A DNA stretch of 64,000 bases from Proteus vulgaris (GCF_033708015.1 NZ_CP137920.1:868001-932000); one strand, 5' to 3'; shown: positions 1-10,875, numbered from the stretch's first letter. The notes: generated by a model from the letters alone, not told the origin. Translations and numbers: made by a program.

Positions 1-3
1 GAT

Positions 4-41
4 AGGTTGATACTGTTTATATTTTTTTACAGTATCAACCT
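4..41. terminator. Perfect inverted repeat downstream of folK
   Basis: Thirteen-base arms (4-16 and 29-41, AGGTTGATACTGT and its complement) around a 12-base T-rich loop. It lies just beyond the folK stop, so it may end or stabilise the pcnB-folK transcript. No clear U-run follows the stem on the minus strand, so termination is unproven. Confidence 0.5.
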
Positions 42-69
42 TTAGCATTAAAGGCGTATTAGTGTGAAA

Positions 70-564
70 TTACCACTTTTCCATGCCATTTTCAGGCACT
101 AGTGCCAATCTATCTGCTAATAACTCGCCATCAGGAAAGCGAAGATCTGGGGCTAATTCAGCTAATGGATAAAGCATAAATTCGCGTACTTTAAGTCCGT
201 AATGAGGTACGGTTAATCGCTCAGTTTGGATCACATCATCACCAAATAACATAATATCAAGATCAAGCGTTCTTGGCCCCCAACGATGGCCTTCTTTTCT
301 GACACGACCTTGTGCTAATTCAATCGCTTGTGTGTTATTAAGTAACTCTTCTGGTGTTAATGTTGTATCAATCGCAACAGCAACATTAAGGTAATCAGGC
401 TGATCTTGCGGCCCCATTGGGCGAGTACGATACCAAGATGATTGTGCAATCAATGTTGTGTGCGGGATCTCACTGATTGCCTTAATCGCTGAATTCACCT
501 GATTTTCAGGTGAATCCAAATTACTTCCCAAAATGATATAAACACGTTTTTTCTGCTTATTCAT
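70..564 (-). CDS. folK: 2-amino-4-hydroxy-6-hydroxymethyldihydropteridine pyrophosphokinase (HPPK)
   Basis: Cytosolic folate-pathway enzyme that transfers pyrophosphate from ATP to 6-hydroxymethyl-7,8-dihydropterin ahead of dihydropteroate synthase. The 164-residue protein opens with the family strand YIILGSNL and carries the HPPK signature [12 protein letters not shown] at about residues 94-105; the two Asp residues of that motif are the Mg-binding pair of the family. I chose the internal Met ([10 protein letters not shown]) rather than a longer in-frame start, because that length fits the family (about 160 residues). It overlaps the pcnB stop by 8 bases, so the pair is translationally coupled. 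The pcnB-folK order is the usual enterobacterial one. Confidence 0.95.
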   Translation of the reverse strand: MNKQKKRVYIILGSNLDSPENQVNSAIKAISEIPHTTLIAQSSWYRTRPMGPQDQPDYLNVAVAIDTTLTPEELLNNTQAIELAQGRVRKEGHRWGPRTLDLDIMLFGDDVIQTERLTVPHYGLKVREFMLYPLAELAPDLRFPDGELLADRLALVPENGMEKW

Positions 565-2110
565 TGGTGTTCTCTTGTCTAGATGCAGATTTAGCACTTG
601 GATGGCGAGGGCGTTTACGAGGACGCGGACGCCTGCGAACAGGTGCTTGACCTAATTCAGAGACCATTGAGCGTTGTTGCGTATTGTTAGATGCTTGGAA
701 ATCAGCCCACCAATTTGCTAATGCTTCAAGATCGGGATTACGTTGTACATTGGCACGTAATTCCAGTAAATCGAACGCGGCACGGAATTTAGGGTGTTCA
801 AGTAATTTATTCGCACGACGACCTTGGCGTTTAGGTAAGCGTTGTTGTAATTGCCAGATATCACGCATTGTTGTGGTAATGCGTTTTGGTATTGCAATAG
901 TACGGCATTGCTCATCTAAAATATCATTCATCGCCATAGAGAAAGAGTCATAGTAAGAAAGACCGCTTTCTTGGACTAATTTTTCAGCATGTTCAATTAA
1001 TGGATACCATAGCATCGCGGCAAATAAGAATGCGGGATTAACTCGCATCTCTTTATTGATGCGGTAGTCCGTATTTTTGAGAACTTGATCTAGCATTCTC
1101 TCCATCGGCGTATCATGTTGCTCTGTCATTTTTGACGCAATCAGAGGAAACAGTGGCTCAATTAATTGATAACGGCACATTAACTTGTAAGTTTTATAGC
1201 CTTGCCCTGTTTGTAATAGTTTTAGTGACTCTTCAAAAAGACGAGCTGATGGAATATTACGCAATAAAGGGGCGAGTCTGCTAATTGGCGCTGCAGTTTC
1301 TGGCGCAATTTGCATATCTAATTTGCTGGCAAAACGAATGGCTCTCAGCATTCTGACGGGATCTTCGCGATAACGCGTTTCAGGATCGCCAATTAAGCGA
1401 ATAATTCCCGCTTTTAGATCTGCTAAACCACCAACGTAGTCACGCACAGCAAAATCATCAACACCGTAATAGAGGCTGTTTAATGTAAAGTCACGACGAA
1501 TGGCATCTTCTTCAATTGAGCCAAAAATATTATCGCGCAGTAACATGCCACTTTGTGCTTGCTGAGATTGGTTATTATCTGAAACTTCATGATCTTCATG
1601 AGATCCGCGGAAAGTCGCAACTTCAATCACTTCAGGACCAAACATAATATGAGCAAGACGGAAACGACGACCGACTAAACGGCTGTTACGGAATAATCGA
1701 CGTACATCTTCAGGTGTTGCATTAGTGGCAATATCAAAATCTTTTGGTTTTTTTCCCAATAATAAGTCACGGACACCACCACCAACTAAATAAGCCTGAA
1801 AGCCAGAGTTATTTAAGCGATAAAGTACTTTTAATGCATTATCACTGATGTCTTTACGTGAAATTGGGTGTTGATCTCTTGGGATCACAGTCATTGGCAA
1901 ATCACTCCCGTTCGCCTTTTCTTTATTACTCTTTTTTTTACGGGGACGGTCTGCGGATATAGCAGGACGCCGACGCACAGGTTTCTGTGTTTCTTGTATT
2001 GGTCGGTCAGATGCAGTGACTGGCCTTTCACTTGCTACCGGTTGTGTGTCTGATGACGTTGTTTGTCGCCCTAGCAGATTACGGCAGAAATGTGCTACTC
2101 GATTAAAAAT
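557..2110 (-). CDS. pcnB: Poly(A) polymerase I, predicted AUU start
   Basis: Adds poly(A) tails to RNA 3' ends and so promotes exonucleolytic decay; it also controls copy number of antisense-regulated plasmids. The nucleotidyltransferase core is clear: [12 protein letters not shown], then the DFDIAT catalytic aspartates. The C-terminus is a basic Arg/Pro-rich tail typical of the protein. The first in-frame ATG (1978) would omit the N-terminal part. Upstream, the frame stays open to an ATT codon at 2110-2108 and reads [16 protein letters not shown], close to the E. coli PcnB N-terminus as I remember it (FTRVANFCRKVLSR), which is known to start at AUU. A GAGGTG ribosome site lies 4 bases before the ATT. 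From there the product is 517 residues. It is followed by folK with an 8-base overlap. Confidence 0.9.
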   Translation of the reverse strand: MFNRVAHFCRNLLGRQTTSSDTQPVASERPVTASDRPIQETQKPVRRRPAISADRPRKKKSNKEKANGSDLPMTVIPRDQHPISRKDISDNALKVLYRLNNSGFQAYLVGGGVRDLLLGKKPKDFDIATNATPEDVRRLFRNSRLVGRRFRLAHIMFGPEVIEVATFRGSHEDHEVSDNNQSQQAQSGMLLRDNIFGSIEEDAIRRDFTLNSLYYGVDDFAVRDYVGGLADLKAGIIRLIGDPETRYREDPVRMLRAIRFASKLDMQIAPETAAPISRLAPLLRNIPSARLFEESLKLLQTGQGYKTYKLMCRYQLIEPLFPLIASKMTEQHDTPMERMLDQVLKNTDYRINKEMRVNPAFLFAAMLWYPLIEHAEKLVQESGLSYYDSFSMAMNDILDEQCRTIAIPKRITTTMRDIWQLQQRLPKRQGRRANKLLEHPKFRAAFDLLELRANVQRNPDLEALANWWADFQASNNTQQRSMVSELGQAPVRRRPRPRKRPRHPSAKSASRQENTNE

Positions 2111-2120
2111 ATGACACCTC
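2111..2120 (-). promoter_or_regulatory. Ribosome binding site for the pcnB AUU start
   Basis: The minus strand reads GAGGTG (2120-2115) then TCAT then ATT (2110-2108). This decides the start: no ATG or GTG at a usual distance keeps the conserved FxRVAxFCR N-terminus. The AUU start probably limits PcnB synthesis through IF3 discrimination, as in E. coli. Confidence 0.7.
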
Positions 2121-2202
2121 GAATAATAAATTCTAATAATTAAAAAAAATTAAGCGGCTAATCATAGCCTACTGAACATTTTTTGAGAATGCTTTGTGTG
2201 GT

Positions 2203-3114
2203 TTATTCATATCCTTGTTGCTGATGATTTTGTTTTAAAATCTCAGAAGGTGACCACTTCGCTATCGCAATCTCTAACAATGATGCTAACGAATAATCTT
2301 GCCAACCCGCAATAATAGGCTGATTTAGAAACTGTAAAGCATCGATAATGACAGGTCTTGGATCCGTATCAGGTAACGCATGTGCGTGATTTTGTTTTGA
2401 TAATTTATTACCGTCATGATTTATTGCTAAAGGTAAATGAGCATAACGCGGAATAGGTAAATTCAGTTGTTTATGTAAACTGATTTGTCGCAATGTGGGA
2501 TCAAGTAGATCGGCACCTCTAACAACTTCGGTTACACCCTGATAATTATCATCAATCACCGTTACTAGATTATACGCAAATAAGTTATTTTTTCTGTGAA
2601 TAATCATATCTTCTAACACGATAGATGTATTCTTTGAATAATATGTACCTTGAATGACATCTTCAAAATGATAAACAGGGTGCTGTTGGATCAATCGCCA
2701 TGCACTTTTTTTATCAAAGGGGGTCACATTATTTGTAAGCGGATGACGATGACGGCAGTGGTTATCATACGCGCCCCCTAGGTCATGTAAACGATGACGG
2801 CTACAATGACAGTGGTAGCAAACACCTTCTTTCCAAAGTGTGTGTAAAATTTCACGGTAAGCATCATGACGTTGCGATTGATAGAGGATCTCATCATCCC
2901 AGAACAAACCATAATGTTCTAATGTACGAATAATTTGGAATGCAGCGTCAGGAGGTTCTCTAAGAGGATCGATATCATCGATGCGCAGAAGCCAACGCCC
3001 ATTGTGAGCGCGAGCTTGAAGATAACTGCCGAGTGCAGTAACCAATGAGCCAAAATGAAGTTGACCTGTTGGTGATGGCGCAAAGCGCCCAATATAGTCT
3101 GTAATCTCGTGCAT
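2203..3114 (-). CDS. gluQ: Glutamyl-Q tRNA(Asp) synthetase
   Basis: Paralogue of the GluRS catalytic domain that activates glutamate and attaches it to the queuosine base at position 34 of tRNA-Asp rather than to a 3' end. The 303-residue protein has the Rossmann N-terminus GRFAPSPTGQLHFGSL (residues 9-24, HIGH-like), a zinc-site cysteine cluster CYHCHC near residues 99-104 with a further Cys near 120, and a KMSKS-like KLSKQ segment. It lacks the anticodon-binding domain, as expected for the family. It lies downstream of dksA on the same strand, with a hairpin between them. Confidence 0.95.
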   Translation of the reverse strand: MHEITDYIGRFAPSPTGQLHFGSLVTALGSYLQARAHNGRWLLRIDDIDPLREPPDAAFQIIRTLEHYGLFWDDEILYQSQRHDAYREILHTLWKEGVCYHCHCSRHRLHDLGGAYDNHCRHRHPLTNNVTPFDKKSAWRLIQQHPVYHFEDVIQGTYYSKNTSIVLEDMIIHRKNNLFAYNLVTVIDDNYQGVTEVVRGADLLDPTLRQISLHKQLNLPIPRYAHLPLAINHDGNKLSKQNHAHALPDTDPRPVIIDALQFLNQPIIAGWQDYSLASLLEIAIAKWSPSEILKQNHQQQGYE

Positions 3115-3129
3115 CGAAAGATTCAGATT

Positions 3130-3158
3130 AACGCCTCAACGTATTAGGCTGAGGCGTT
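3130..3158 (-). terminator. Intercistronic hairpin between dksA and gluQ
   Basis: Arms AACGCCTCA (3130-3138) and TGAGGCGTT (3150-3158) around an 11-base loop, placed 10 bases past the dksA stop. A terminator between dksA and gluQ that limits readthrough is known in relatives such as Shigella. The missing U-run suggests it is partial or acts on mRNA stability. Confidence 0.5.
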
Positions 3159-3167
3159 TACTTATTA

Positions 3168-3623
3168 TTAGCCAGCCATTTGTTTTTCACGGATTTCAGC
3201 TAATGTCTTACAGTCGATACATAAGTCGGCAGTAGGACGAGCTTCTAAACGGCGAATGCCGATTTCTACTCCGCAAGATTCACAGAAACCAAAGTCATCA
3301 TCTTCGACTTTTTTCAGTGTTTTCTCGATTTTCTTAATGAGTTTACGTTCACGATCACGGTTACGCAGCTCAAGACTGAACTCTTCTTCTTGTGCAGCAC
3401 GGTCAACGGGATCTGGGAAGTTTGCCGCCTCATCTTGCATATGAGTAACGGTGCGGTTGACTTCATCCCTGAGCTGATTGCGCCAAGATTCAAGTATTAG
3501 CTTAAAATGCGCTAATTGGGCTTCGTTCATGTACTCTTCGCCCGCTTTTTCCTGATATGGCTCAACGCCAGCAATAGCGAGAATGCTCATGGACGATGTT
3601 TTACGCTTTTGCCCTTCTTGCAT
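3168..3623 (-). CDS. dksA: RNA polymerase-binding transcription factor DksA
   Basis: Works with ppGpp in the secondary channel of RNA polymerase to repress rRNA promoters and activate amino-acid promoters. The 151-residue product is nearly identical to E. coli DksA. It has the coiled-coil tip residues D71, D74 and A76 (in [10 protein letters not shown]) and the zinc finger C114, C117, C135 and C138. I start at [10 protein letters not shown]: the frame is open for 34 codons upstream, but that extension is not part of the conserved protein. Its ppGpp partner enzyme relA is also in this window. Confidence 0.97.
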   Translation of the reverse strand: MQEGQKRKTSSMSILAIAGVEPYQEKAGEEYMNEAQLAHFKLILESWRNQLRDEVNRTVTHMQDEAANFPDPVDRAAQEEEFSLELRNRDRERKLIKKIEKTLKKVEDDDFGFCESCGVEIGIRRLEARPTADLCIDCKTLAEIREKQMAG

Positions 3624-3819
3624 AATGCTTCTCCTACATACGCATTTCTGAATAATCCCCACCTTCAAAATAGGAAGGGGAAAAAATAGGGCGCTATAAA
3701 TAGCAGATGCCCGCGCGGATAGCAATTATTCCTTTAATAAGTTTTCTCATGGTGTGAAGGCACGCAAGTAAATGTCCTTTTTTAGTTAAAAAATGCTTAA
3801 CTAACACCATGAAAATCAA

Positions 3820-4530
3820 TTAACCATTTGAAATAAAAGGTAATTGCTGTCCAATTGTTAAATCGTATTCACTAATATTGATGCGATAACACAAGATTTC
3901 AACCCCTGCATCAGTTGCTTCTTTTAGCAGTGAAGCATAGTTAGGGTCAATCTCTTTAGCAACAGTCACTTCCGTAATTCCAGTATGGGGAACTGCGTAG
4001 AATAAGACAGCCCTTAAACCCAATTTTGCGATGGCGGTCAACTCTCGAAGATGTTTCTGACCACGTTCTGTCTTTGCATCAGGGAAATAGCCCATACCGT
4101 TGTCAAGTAAGGTGACTGACTTCACTTCAATATAACAGTCAACTTTATGATTTGATTTAAGTAAAATGTCAATACGGCTGTTCTCACTACCGTATTTCAC
4201 TTCTCGTTTTATTTCGTCATACTCAGATAATTCTGGAATGTCACCCGCTTCAATTGCATCAGCAATAATCCCATTCGCTCTTAAGGTATTTACACAAATC
4301 CAATCATCGGTTTGAGTTTGAGTTAATTCCCAACTATGTGGATATTTTCTTTTTGCATTTGTGGAGGTGGAGTACCAAACGGTATCACCGGGTGTCGCAC
4401 ATCCTGTCATTGCTCCAGTGTTGGCGCAATGGAGCGTGAATTCTTCCCCATTAGGGGTAACAACGTCTGCTAAAAAACGCTTATATCGTTTTAGTAAAGT
4501 GGCGGATTGTAGCGGTTGCTCAAATTTCAT
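3820..4530 (-). CDS. sfsA: Sugar fermentation stimulation protein A
   Basis: SfsA family, 236 residues. It was named for effects on maltose gene expression and has been described as DNA-binding and nuclease-like; its true role is unsettled. The N-terminus [20 protein letters not shown], the segment HCANTGAM, and the EVKSVTL strand near the acidic active-site-like region are typical. It lies upstream of dksA on the same strand and diverges from hrpB, the usual enterobacterial arrangement. The ATG at 4530 is the only sensible start. Confidence 0.93.
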   Translation of the reverse strand: MKFEQPLQSATLLKRYKRFLADVVTPNGEEFTLHCANTGAMTGCATPGDTVWYSTSTNAKRKYPHSWELTQTQTDDWICVNTLRANGIIADAIEAGDIPELSEYDEIKREVKYGSENSRIDILLKSNHKVDCYIEVKSVTLLDNGMGYFPDAKTERGQKHLRELTAIAKLGLRAVLFYAVPHTGITEVTVAKEIDPNYASLLKEATDAGVEILCYRINISEYDLTIGQQLPFISNG

Positions 4531-4597
4531 AACGACTCCGATGAAAATACGACCTTTAATAAAGCGCTAATGCTACAATGCCGAGCCAAGAAAGTTA

Positions 4598-7048
4598 ATG
4601 AGCTATGGAGCCTCTGTGCATTTATTGCCAATCTTTGATGTAACAGAAAAAATCGTTACTGCGTTAAAACAATCCCCACAAGTTTTGCTGCATGCACCCA
4701 CTGGTGCAGGTAAATCGACGGCACTCCCCCTCTATTTACTGGAGCAAAATGGCTTTGATGGCAAAATCATTTTATTAGAGCCAAGGCGAATAGCGGCTAA
4801 AAGTATTGCTTACCGTTTAGCAAGCCAGCTAAATGAAGACGTTGGAATTACGGTAGGTTATCGTATGAAGGCGGAAAGCAAAGTTAGCTCAAGAACTCGA
4901 CTTGAAGTGGTCACCGAAGGCGTATTAAACCGGATGTTACAGCAAGATCCAGAGTTGACTGGCGTAAGTCTTGTGATTTTAGATGAATTTCATGAGCGTA
5001 GCTTACAAGCGGATTTAGCGCTGGCGCTATTGCTCGATGTACAGACAGGGTTACGTGAAGATTTGCGTGTTTTGATTATGTCAGCGACCTTAGATAATCA
5101 AAAACTGACCTCTTTGCTACCCAATGCCCCGATGATCAGTGCACAAGGACGCAGTTATCCCGTCGAAAGAGTGTATTCTCCTATCAGTACACATCAACCC
5201 TTTGAGCAAGAAATTGCCACAATGGCATTGCGATTATTGGCACAAGAAACCGGCTCTATGCTGATATTCTTGCCGGGAAGTGCGGAGATCATACGCGTGA
5301 CTGATATTCTAAAAGATAAAGTGGATGACAATATTTTGCTATTTCCGCTTTATGGCGCGCTTTCATTAGCTGAACAACAAAAAGCGATTGAGCCAACTGA
5401 AAAAGGTTATCGAAAAATTGTCCTTGCCACCAATATTGCCGAAACCAGTCTGACCATTGAAGGGATCCGCTTAGTCCTTGATAGTGCTATTGAAAAACGC
5501 GCTCAATTTGATTTGAAAAGTGGTGTCACTAGCTTATTACGACAACGAATTAGCCAATCATCACAAACACAACGAGCAGGGCGAGCAGGACGTCTTGAGG
5601 CTGGCATCTGCTGGCATTTAATAAGCCAAGAACAGGCAGAACGCGTTGCTTCTCACCAGACACCTGAAATATTAAGTAGTGATTTATCATCGTTATGGCT
5701 TTCTGTTTTGCAGTGGGGATGCCGTGACATTCATCAGTTGAGTTGGTTAGATACACCGACATCACAAGCTTTACATGCCGCTAAAGATTTATTGTATCGT
5801 TTAGGTGCGATAAATAAACAAGGTGGATTAACATCACGAGGTTCACGCATGGTGCAATGGGGCATTGAGCCTCGATTAGCGGCAATTTTGGATTATGCGA
5901 GTGAGCAAAGTGACAATCATCTTGCGACGGCTGCACGTTTATGTGCAATCTTAGAAGAACCGCCACGAGGGCAAGAAATTAATCTTGAGTGGATTGTTCA
6001 ACAAAAAAATGCCTTCTGGTCGCGACGTGAGAAACAGCTTTCTCAACATCGAAAAGGGACGTTTTGTCCTGAATTATTAGGTTTATTATTAGCGGTTGGA
6101 TTTCCTGATAGGATTGCTAAAAATCGTGATAACCAAGGGCGATTTCGTTTAGCGAATGGGCAAGGCGCTATGATGGATGACAGGCACTCAATAAGTGATA
6201 CTCAGTGGATCTTAGCGCCATTATTACTACAAAATGCACATTATGCCGATGTACGCATTTTATTAGCGCTACCCATAGATATTGATGAAATATCAGCGAC
6301 CTTTCCTGCGCTTATTGAAAATAACACGACAGTTGAGTGGGATGAAAAACGCGGTACATTAGTTGCTTGGCAACAGCGTCAATTAGGGCGATTAACCTTA
6401 AGTCAGCGTCAATTCGATAAGCCCAATAAACAGCAAATACAACAAGCGCTATTGAATTGGTTAAGAGATAACGGTTTAAATGCGTTAGCACTGAGTGAAG
6501 AGACTCAACAGCTTTTTACTCGTCTTTCTTTAGCGAAAAAATGGTGCCCAGAAGCCTCATTACCTGATTTAAAAGAAACGGTGTTGCTTGAAACTTTAGA
6601 AACATGGTTGTTGCCTGAGCTGGGAGAAGTTCAGACATTAAAAGCATTACAACAAATTGATATTAATACCATTATTAAAAATCAATTAACATGGCATGAA
6701 AATCAGTTGCTTCAACGCTTATTTCCGACGCATTATTTGGCGCCAACAGGTACAAAAGTGATTATCAACTATGATTTGGAGTTACCTCCTGTGATTGCGA
6801 TCCGCATTCAAGAGGTTTATGGCGAACAGCAAAGCCCTATTGTAGCGAACGGTCAATTACCTGTTGTGATGGAATTATTATCACCTGCTCATCGACCCAT
6901 TCAGAAGACACAAGATTTAGCGACATTCTGGGCAGGAAGTTATAAAGAGGTGCAAAAAGAGATGAAAGGGCGTTATCCCAAGCATTTATGGCCTGACTCA
7001 CCCGCAGATACAGCACCCACACGACGAGTAAAAAAATATAGCCAATAA
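4598..7048 (+). CDS. hrpB: ATP-dependent RNA helicase HrpB
   Basis: DEAH/DExH helicase of 816 residues, the usual length for HrpB. Walker A APTGAGKST is at about residues 33-41, the DEFH box at 129-132, the SAT motif near 160 and motif VI QRAGRAGR near 325, followed by the HA2 and HrpB C-terminal regions. Its cellular substrate is not firmly known. It is transcribed divergently from sfsA, and mrcB follows 128 bases downstream as in E. coli. Confidence 0.95.
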   Translation: MSYGASVHLLPIFDVTEKIVTALKQSPQVLLHAPTGAGKSTALPLYLLEQNGFDGKIILLEPRRIAAKSIAYRLASQLNEDVGITVGYRMKAESKVSSRTRLEVVTEGVLNRMLQQDPELTGVSLVILDEFHERSLQADLALALLLDVQTGLREDLRVLIMSATLDNQKLTSLLPNAPMISAQGRSYPVERVYSPISTHQPFEQEIATMALRLLAQETGSMLIFLPGSAEIIRVTDILKDKVDDNILLFPLYGALSLAEQQKAIEPTEKGYRKIVLATNIAETSLTIEGIRLVLDSAIEKRAQFDLKSGVTSLLRQRISQSSQTQRAGRAGRLEAGICWHLISQEQAERVASHQTPEILSSDLSSLWLSVLQWGCRDIHQLSWLDTPTSQALHAAKDLLYRLGAINKQGGLTSRGSRMVQWGIEPRLAAILDYASEQSDNHLATAARLCAILEEPPRGQEINLEWIVQQKNAFWSRREKQLSQHRKGTFCPELLGLLLAVGFPDRIAKNRDNQGRFRLANGQGAMMDDRHSISDTQWILAPLLLQNAHYADVRILLALPIDIDEISATFPALIENNTTVEWDEKRGTLVAWQQRQLGRLTLSQRQFDKPNKQQIQQALLNWLRDNGLNALALSEETQQLFTRLSLAKKWCPEASLPDLKETVLLETLETWLLPELGEVQTLKALQQIDINTIIKNQLTWHENQLLQRLFPTHYLAPTGTKVIINYDLELPPVIAIRIQEVYGEQQSPIVANGQLPVVMELLSPAHRPIQKTQDLATFWAGSYKEVQKEMKGRYPKHLWPDSPADTAPTRRVKKYSQ

Positions 7049-7176
7049 ATGAATATTCGTTTTACCCTAGTTTTATTCGTATTTGAGAGCTTTCTTGTGG
7101 GATCACACAGAAAAATAGCGACAATGTTAGGCTTCTTTATCCCGTGATAAAGGGGTTTTAATGAGAGATACAGTTC

Positions 7177-9483
7177 ATGAGTAGAAAGAAAAGACCAGTG
7201 AAACAAACCAAAAGAGGTCGTTCTTGGTTTTGGTTATTTGTCAAAATCGCCATTGTGGTTGCGGTTTTAATGGGTATTTATGGTGTTTATTTACATTCTC
7301 AAATCAAAGAGCGCCTTGATGGTAATGTTTGGGAATTACCTGCTGCGGTTTACGGACGTACCGTTAACTTAGAGCCGGGCATGAATTATAGCCAAAAAGA
7401 GATGGTGAGCTTACTTGAGGGTATGCAATACCGCAATGTGAACAAAATCACTCGTCCTGGCGAATTTGTGGTAAGAGGCAATACAATTGAAATGTTGCGC
7501 CGACCTTTTGATTTTCCTGATGGTCATGAAGAGCAAATTTTAGCTAAATTAGCCTTTGAGCAGAATTCACTGGTTAGTATTACTAACATGGATAATCAGC
7601 GGCAGTTTGGTTTTTTCCGTCTTGATCCTAAGTTAATTACCATGATGCAATCTGCAAATGGTGAACAACGTTTATTCTTAGCAAGAGATAAATTCCCTCA
7701 ATTATTAGTGGATACATTAATTGCAACAGAAGATCGCCGTTTCTATGAGCACGACGGTATTAGCTTTTATTCAATTGGACGAGCTGTCTTGGCGAATTTT
7801 ACTGCGGGTAAAGCAGTTCAAGGTGGCAGTACCTTAACGCAACAGTTGGTAAAAAACCTGTTTTTGACTAACGAAAGAACGTTAAAAAGAAAGCTGAATG
7901 AAGCCTATATGGCGATCATTATGGATGCGAGTTATAGCAAAGATCGTATTTTAGAACTGTATCTTAATGAAGTCTTTTTAGGGCAAAGTGGCGATGAACA
8001 AATTCGAGGTTTCCCTTTAGCTAGCCTCTATTATTTTGGTCGTCCCGTTGACGAATTAAGCCTTGATCAGCAAGCACTTTTAGTGGGTATGGTTAAAGGG
8101 GCATCTGCTTATAATCCATGGCGTAACCCTAAAGCGGCGTTAGAGCGTCGTAATGTGGTATTAAAACTGCTGCAAACTCAAGAGATAATCGACCAAGAGC
8201 TTTATAATGTGCTTAGTGCACGTCCTTTAGGTGTGAAGCCACGTAGTGAAGCGTTGACGCCTCAACCGGCATTTATGCAATTAGTTCGCCAAGAGTTACA
8301 AACAACTCTTGGCGATAAAGTGAAAGATTTATCAGGTACGAAAATTTTCACCACATTAGATCCTGTTTCACAAGATGCAGCTGAAAAAGCGGTTGAAGTG
8401 GGTGTCGCGGATATACGCAAAGTGCGTAAAATTGATGATCTTGAAGGGGCAATGGTGGTTGTGGATCGCTTAAGCGGTGAAGTGAGAGCATTAGTAGGAG
8501 GATCTCAACCACAATATGCGGGCTTTAACCGTGCATTATCGGCTCGTCGCTCTATTGGCTCTTTGGCAAAACCCGCAACTTATTTAACGGCATTAAGTGA
8601 ACCCGATCGTTTTCGTTTGAATACATGGCTTGCTGATGAGCCTATTTCCGTTCCTATTCCGGGAGGTAAGCCTTGGCAACCACGTAACTACGATCGTGGT
8701 TATAAAGGTAAATTAATGCTGGTGGATGCATTAGCAACCTCACGCAATATACCTACTGTGAACTTGGGTTTAGAAGTGGGATTAGACCAAGTTATCAAAA
8801 CGTGGATTAACTTAGGTGCACCAGCAGAAAATCTGGAAAAAGTACCAGCGATGCTATTAGGTGCATTAAACTTAACGCCAATGGAAGTCGCTCAAACTTT
8901 CCAAACAATTGGTAGTTTAGGTAATCGTGCAAAACTATCATCATTGCGTTCTGTGATTGCTCAAGATGGCACGGTGCTTTACCAAAGTTATCCTCAAGCT
9001 GAAACGACAGTTTCACCCCAAGCGGCTTATATGACGCTATTTGGTATGCAACAAGTGGTGAATTCAGGAACAGCATGGCGTGTATTAAAACCGAAATTTG
9101 GTAATTACCATCTTGCAGGTAAAACGGGTACGACTAACGATTTACGTGATAGTTGGTTTGCGGGGATTGATGGCAAGGAAGTGACGATTTCATGGATGGG
9201 GCGCGATAATAATGGCCCAACGAACTTAACGGGTTCAACAGGGGCATTATTGCTGTATCGTAATTATTTAGAAAATCAGGCACCACTGAAATTAAATCCA
9301 CCTGCACCAGAAGATATCGCAGAGATGTCTGTTGATGCTCAAGGTAACTTTGCTTGTTATGGTGGTGGTGTTCGTACTCTACCTGTATGGACAGCAAATC
9401 CAGATGGATTGTGTACGCCTGTTCAGCAAGATACCGATGAAAGTGGTGCGCCAAAGTGGTTACAAGATCTGTTTTCTGAATGA
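7177..9483 (+). CDS. mrcB: Penicillin-binding protein 1B, bifunctional
   Basis: Inner-membrane class A PBP that polymerises lipid II and cross-links peptidoglycan. A basic cytoplasmic start is followed by one membrane segment (about residues 21-43), then a UB2H-like region, the GT51 glycosyltransferase with the catalytic-Glu motif ATEDRRFYEHDG near residue 180, and the transpeptidase with the SxxK serine in SLAK near residue 462, an SRN motif and KTGT near 649. At 768 residues it is somewhat shorter than E. coli PBP1B alpha (844), mainly at the C-terminus. The ATG at 7177 is the start; the N-terminal basic stretch supports it. Confidence 0.96.
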   Translation: MSRKKRPVKQTKRGRSWFWLFVKIAIVVAVLMGIYGVYLHSQIKERLDGNVWELPAAVYGRTVNLEPGMNYSQKEMVSLLEGMQYRNVNKITRPGEFVVRGNTIEMLRRPFDFPDGHEEQILAKLAFEQNSLVSITNMDNQRQFGFFRLDPKLITMMQSANGEQRLFLARDKFPQLLVDTLIATEDRRFYEHDGISFYSIGRAVLANFTAGKAVQGGSTLTQQLVKNLFLTNERTLKRKLNEAYMAIIMDASYSKDRILELYLNEVFLGQSGDEQIRGFPLASLYYFGRPVDELSLDQQALLVGMVKGASAYNPWRNPKAALERRNVVLKLLQTQEIIDQELYNVLSARPLGVKPRSEALTPQPAFMQLVRQELQTTLGDKVKDLSGTKIFTTLDPVSQDAAEKAVEVGVADIRKVRKIDDLEGAMVVVDRLSGEVRALVGGSQPQYAGFNRALSARRSIGSLAKPATYLTALSEPDRFRLNTWLADEPISVPIPGGKPWQPRNYDRGYKGKLMLVDALATSRNIPTVNLGLEVGLDQVIKTWINLGAPAENLEKVPAMLLGALNLTPMEVAQTFQTIGSLGNRAKLSSLRSVIAQDGTVLYQSYPQAETTVSPQAAYMTLFGMQQVVNSGTAWRVLKPKFGNYHLAGKTGTTNDLRDSWFAGIDGKEVTISWMGRDNNGPTNLTGSTGALLLYRNYLENQAPLKLNPPAPEDIAEMSVDAQGNFACYGGGVRTLPVWTANPDGLCTPVQQDTDESGAPKWLQDLFSE

Positions 9484-9507
9484 GTGATCCTGTCAGTGGG
9501 CTAAAAT

Positions 9508-9536
9508 AAAAAACGGCACGTAACGTGCCGTTTTTA
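9508..9536. terminator. Bidirectional terminator between mrcB and hemL
   Basis: GC-rich stem ACGGCACGT/ACGTGCCGT (9513-9521 and 9523-9531) with A6 before and T5 after. It can therefore end both the plus-strand mrcB and the minus-strand hemL transcripts, which converge here. Confidence 0.85.
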
Positions 9537-9588
9537 TTGACTATAATGTCATTATTTTTAGTCAATTTATCAAAAAACTAATTGAATC

Positions 9589-10875
9589 TTAGCCTTTCAT
9601 TTTATCAAAAGCATACTCTGCGGCATCAATAGTACGTTGAATATCTTCTTTGGTATGCGCAATAGACATAAAGCCAGCTTCAAATGCCGATGGTGCAAGA
9701 TAAACACGTTTTTCTAACATTAAGTGGAAGAATTGTTTAAAGCGTTCAACATCGCAGTTCATTACATCTTGATAGCAAGTCACTTCTTTAGCATCTGTAA
9801 AGAACAGACCAAACATACCACCCACATGGTTGATAACCATTGGAATACCCGCTTGTTGTGCTTTTTCAAGTAAGCCATCTGCTAGCATTGTGGTGAGATC
9901 ATCCAATGTTTGATGAACACCGGGTTGTGAAACTTCGTGTAAACAGGCTAGACCTGCTGCCATTGCAATAGGGTTGCCTGATAAAGTACCCGCTTGATAA
10001 ACAGGGCCAATTGGTGCGAGTTTAGACATCACTTCCATATGTCCCCCAAAGGCACCGACCGGCATACCGCCACCGATGATTTTGCCTAAGCAGGTTAAGT
10101 CAGGATCAACATCGTAATAAGCTTGTGCGCCGCCTAATGCTACGCGAAAGCCTGTCATTACCTCATCAATAATGAGCAATGCACCAAATTCATCACATAG
10201 TGCACGCAAACCGGGTAAAAAGTCTGCTTTTGGTGGTACGCAGTTCATATTGCCTGCAACAGGTTCAACAATGATACAGGCGACTTCATCTGGGTAGTTT
10301 TCAAAGGCTTGGCGTACCGAATTTAAATCGTTGTAAGTACAGGTTAAGGTGTGTTTGACAAAATCAGCAGGTACACCCGGTGAATTGGGTTGTCCCATCG
10401 TTAATGCCCCAGAGCCAGCTTTGACTAATAAGCAATCTGCATGACCGTGGTAGCAACCTTCAAATTTAATAATTTTGTCACGACCCGTGTAGCCACGAGC
10501 AAGGCGGATCGCACTCATTGTCGCTTCTGTGCCTGAATTCACCATACGAACCATATCCATTGAAGGAACTAGTTCAGTAACGAGGTTTGCCATTTCAACT
10601 TCAGCAGCCGTTGGTGCGCCAAAACTTAACCCTTTTTGTACCGCATCAGTCACGGCATCACGAATAGCGGGGTGATTATGACCTAAAACCATGGGTCCCC
10701 ATGAGCCAACATAGTCAAGGTAAGCACGTCCATCGACATCATAAATATACGCACCATTAGCACGTTCAATAAAAAGCGGGGTTCCACCTACACCGTTAAA
10801 TGCTCTAACAGGTGAGTTGACACCGCCGGGGATCACTTGTTGTGCGAGATTATAAAGCGTTTCAGACTTGCTCAT
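9589..10875 (-). CDS. hemL: Glutamate-1-semialdehyde 2,1-aminomutase
   Basis: PLP enzyme that makes 5-aminolevulinate from glutamate-1-semialdehyde in the C5 haem pathway. The 428-residue class-III aminotransferase has [18 protein letters not shown] for cofactor phosphate binding, the substrate-cofactor Asp in [12 protein letters not shown], and the Schiff-base lysine in [17 protein letters not shown]. The start [13 protein letters not shown] at 10875 matches the family. It is divergent from erpA. Confidence 0.96.
   Translation of the reverse strand: MSKSETLYNLAQQVIPGGVNSPVRAFNGVGGTPLFIERANGAYIYDVDGRAYLDYVGSWGPMVLGHNHPAIRDAVTDAVQKGLSFGAPTAAEVEMANLVTELVPSMDMVRMVNSGTEATMSAIRLARGYTGRDKIIKFEGCYHGHADCLLVKAGSGALTMGQPNSPGVPADFVKHTLTCTYNDLNSVRQAFENYPDEVACIIVEPVAGNMNCVPPKADFLPGLRALCDEFGALLIIDEVMTGFRVALGGAQAYYDVDPDLTCLGKIIGGGMPVGAFGGHMEVMSKLAPIGPVYQAGTLSGNPIAMAAGLACLHEVSQPGVHQTLDDLTTMLADGLLEKAQQAGIPMVINHVGGMFGLFFTDAKEVTCYQDVMNCDVERFKQFFHLMLEKRVYLAPSAFEAGFMSIAHTKEDIQRTIDAAEYAFDKMKG

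Noticed and set aside
684..953. Plus-strand open frame inside pcnB
   Set aside because: Shadow of pcnB in another frame; low-complexity product without ribosome site.
9134..9565. Minus-strand frame of 143 codons at the end of mrcB
   Set aside because: It lies antisense to conserved mrcB coding sequence, crosses the mrcB-hemL terminator and has no family-like motifs.
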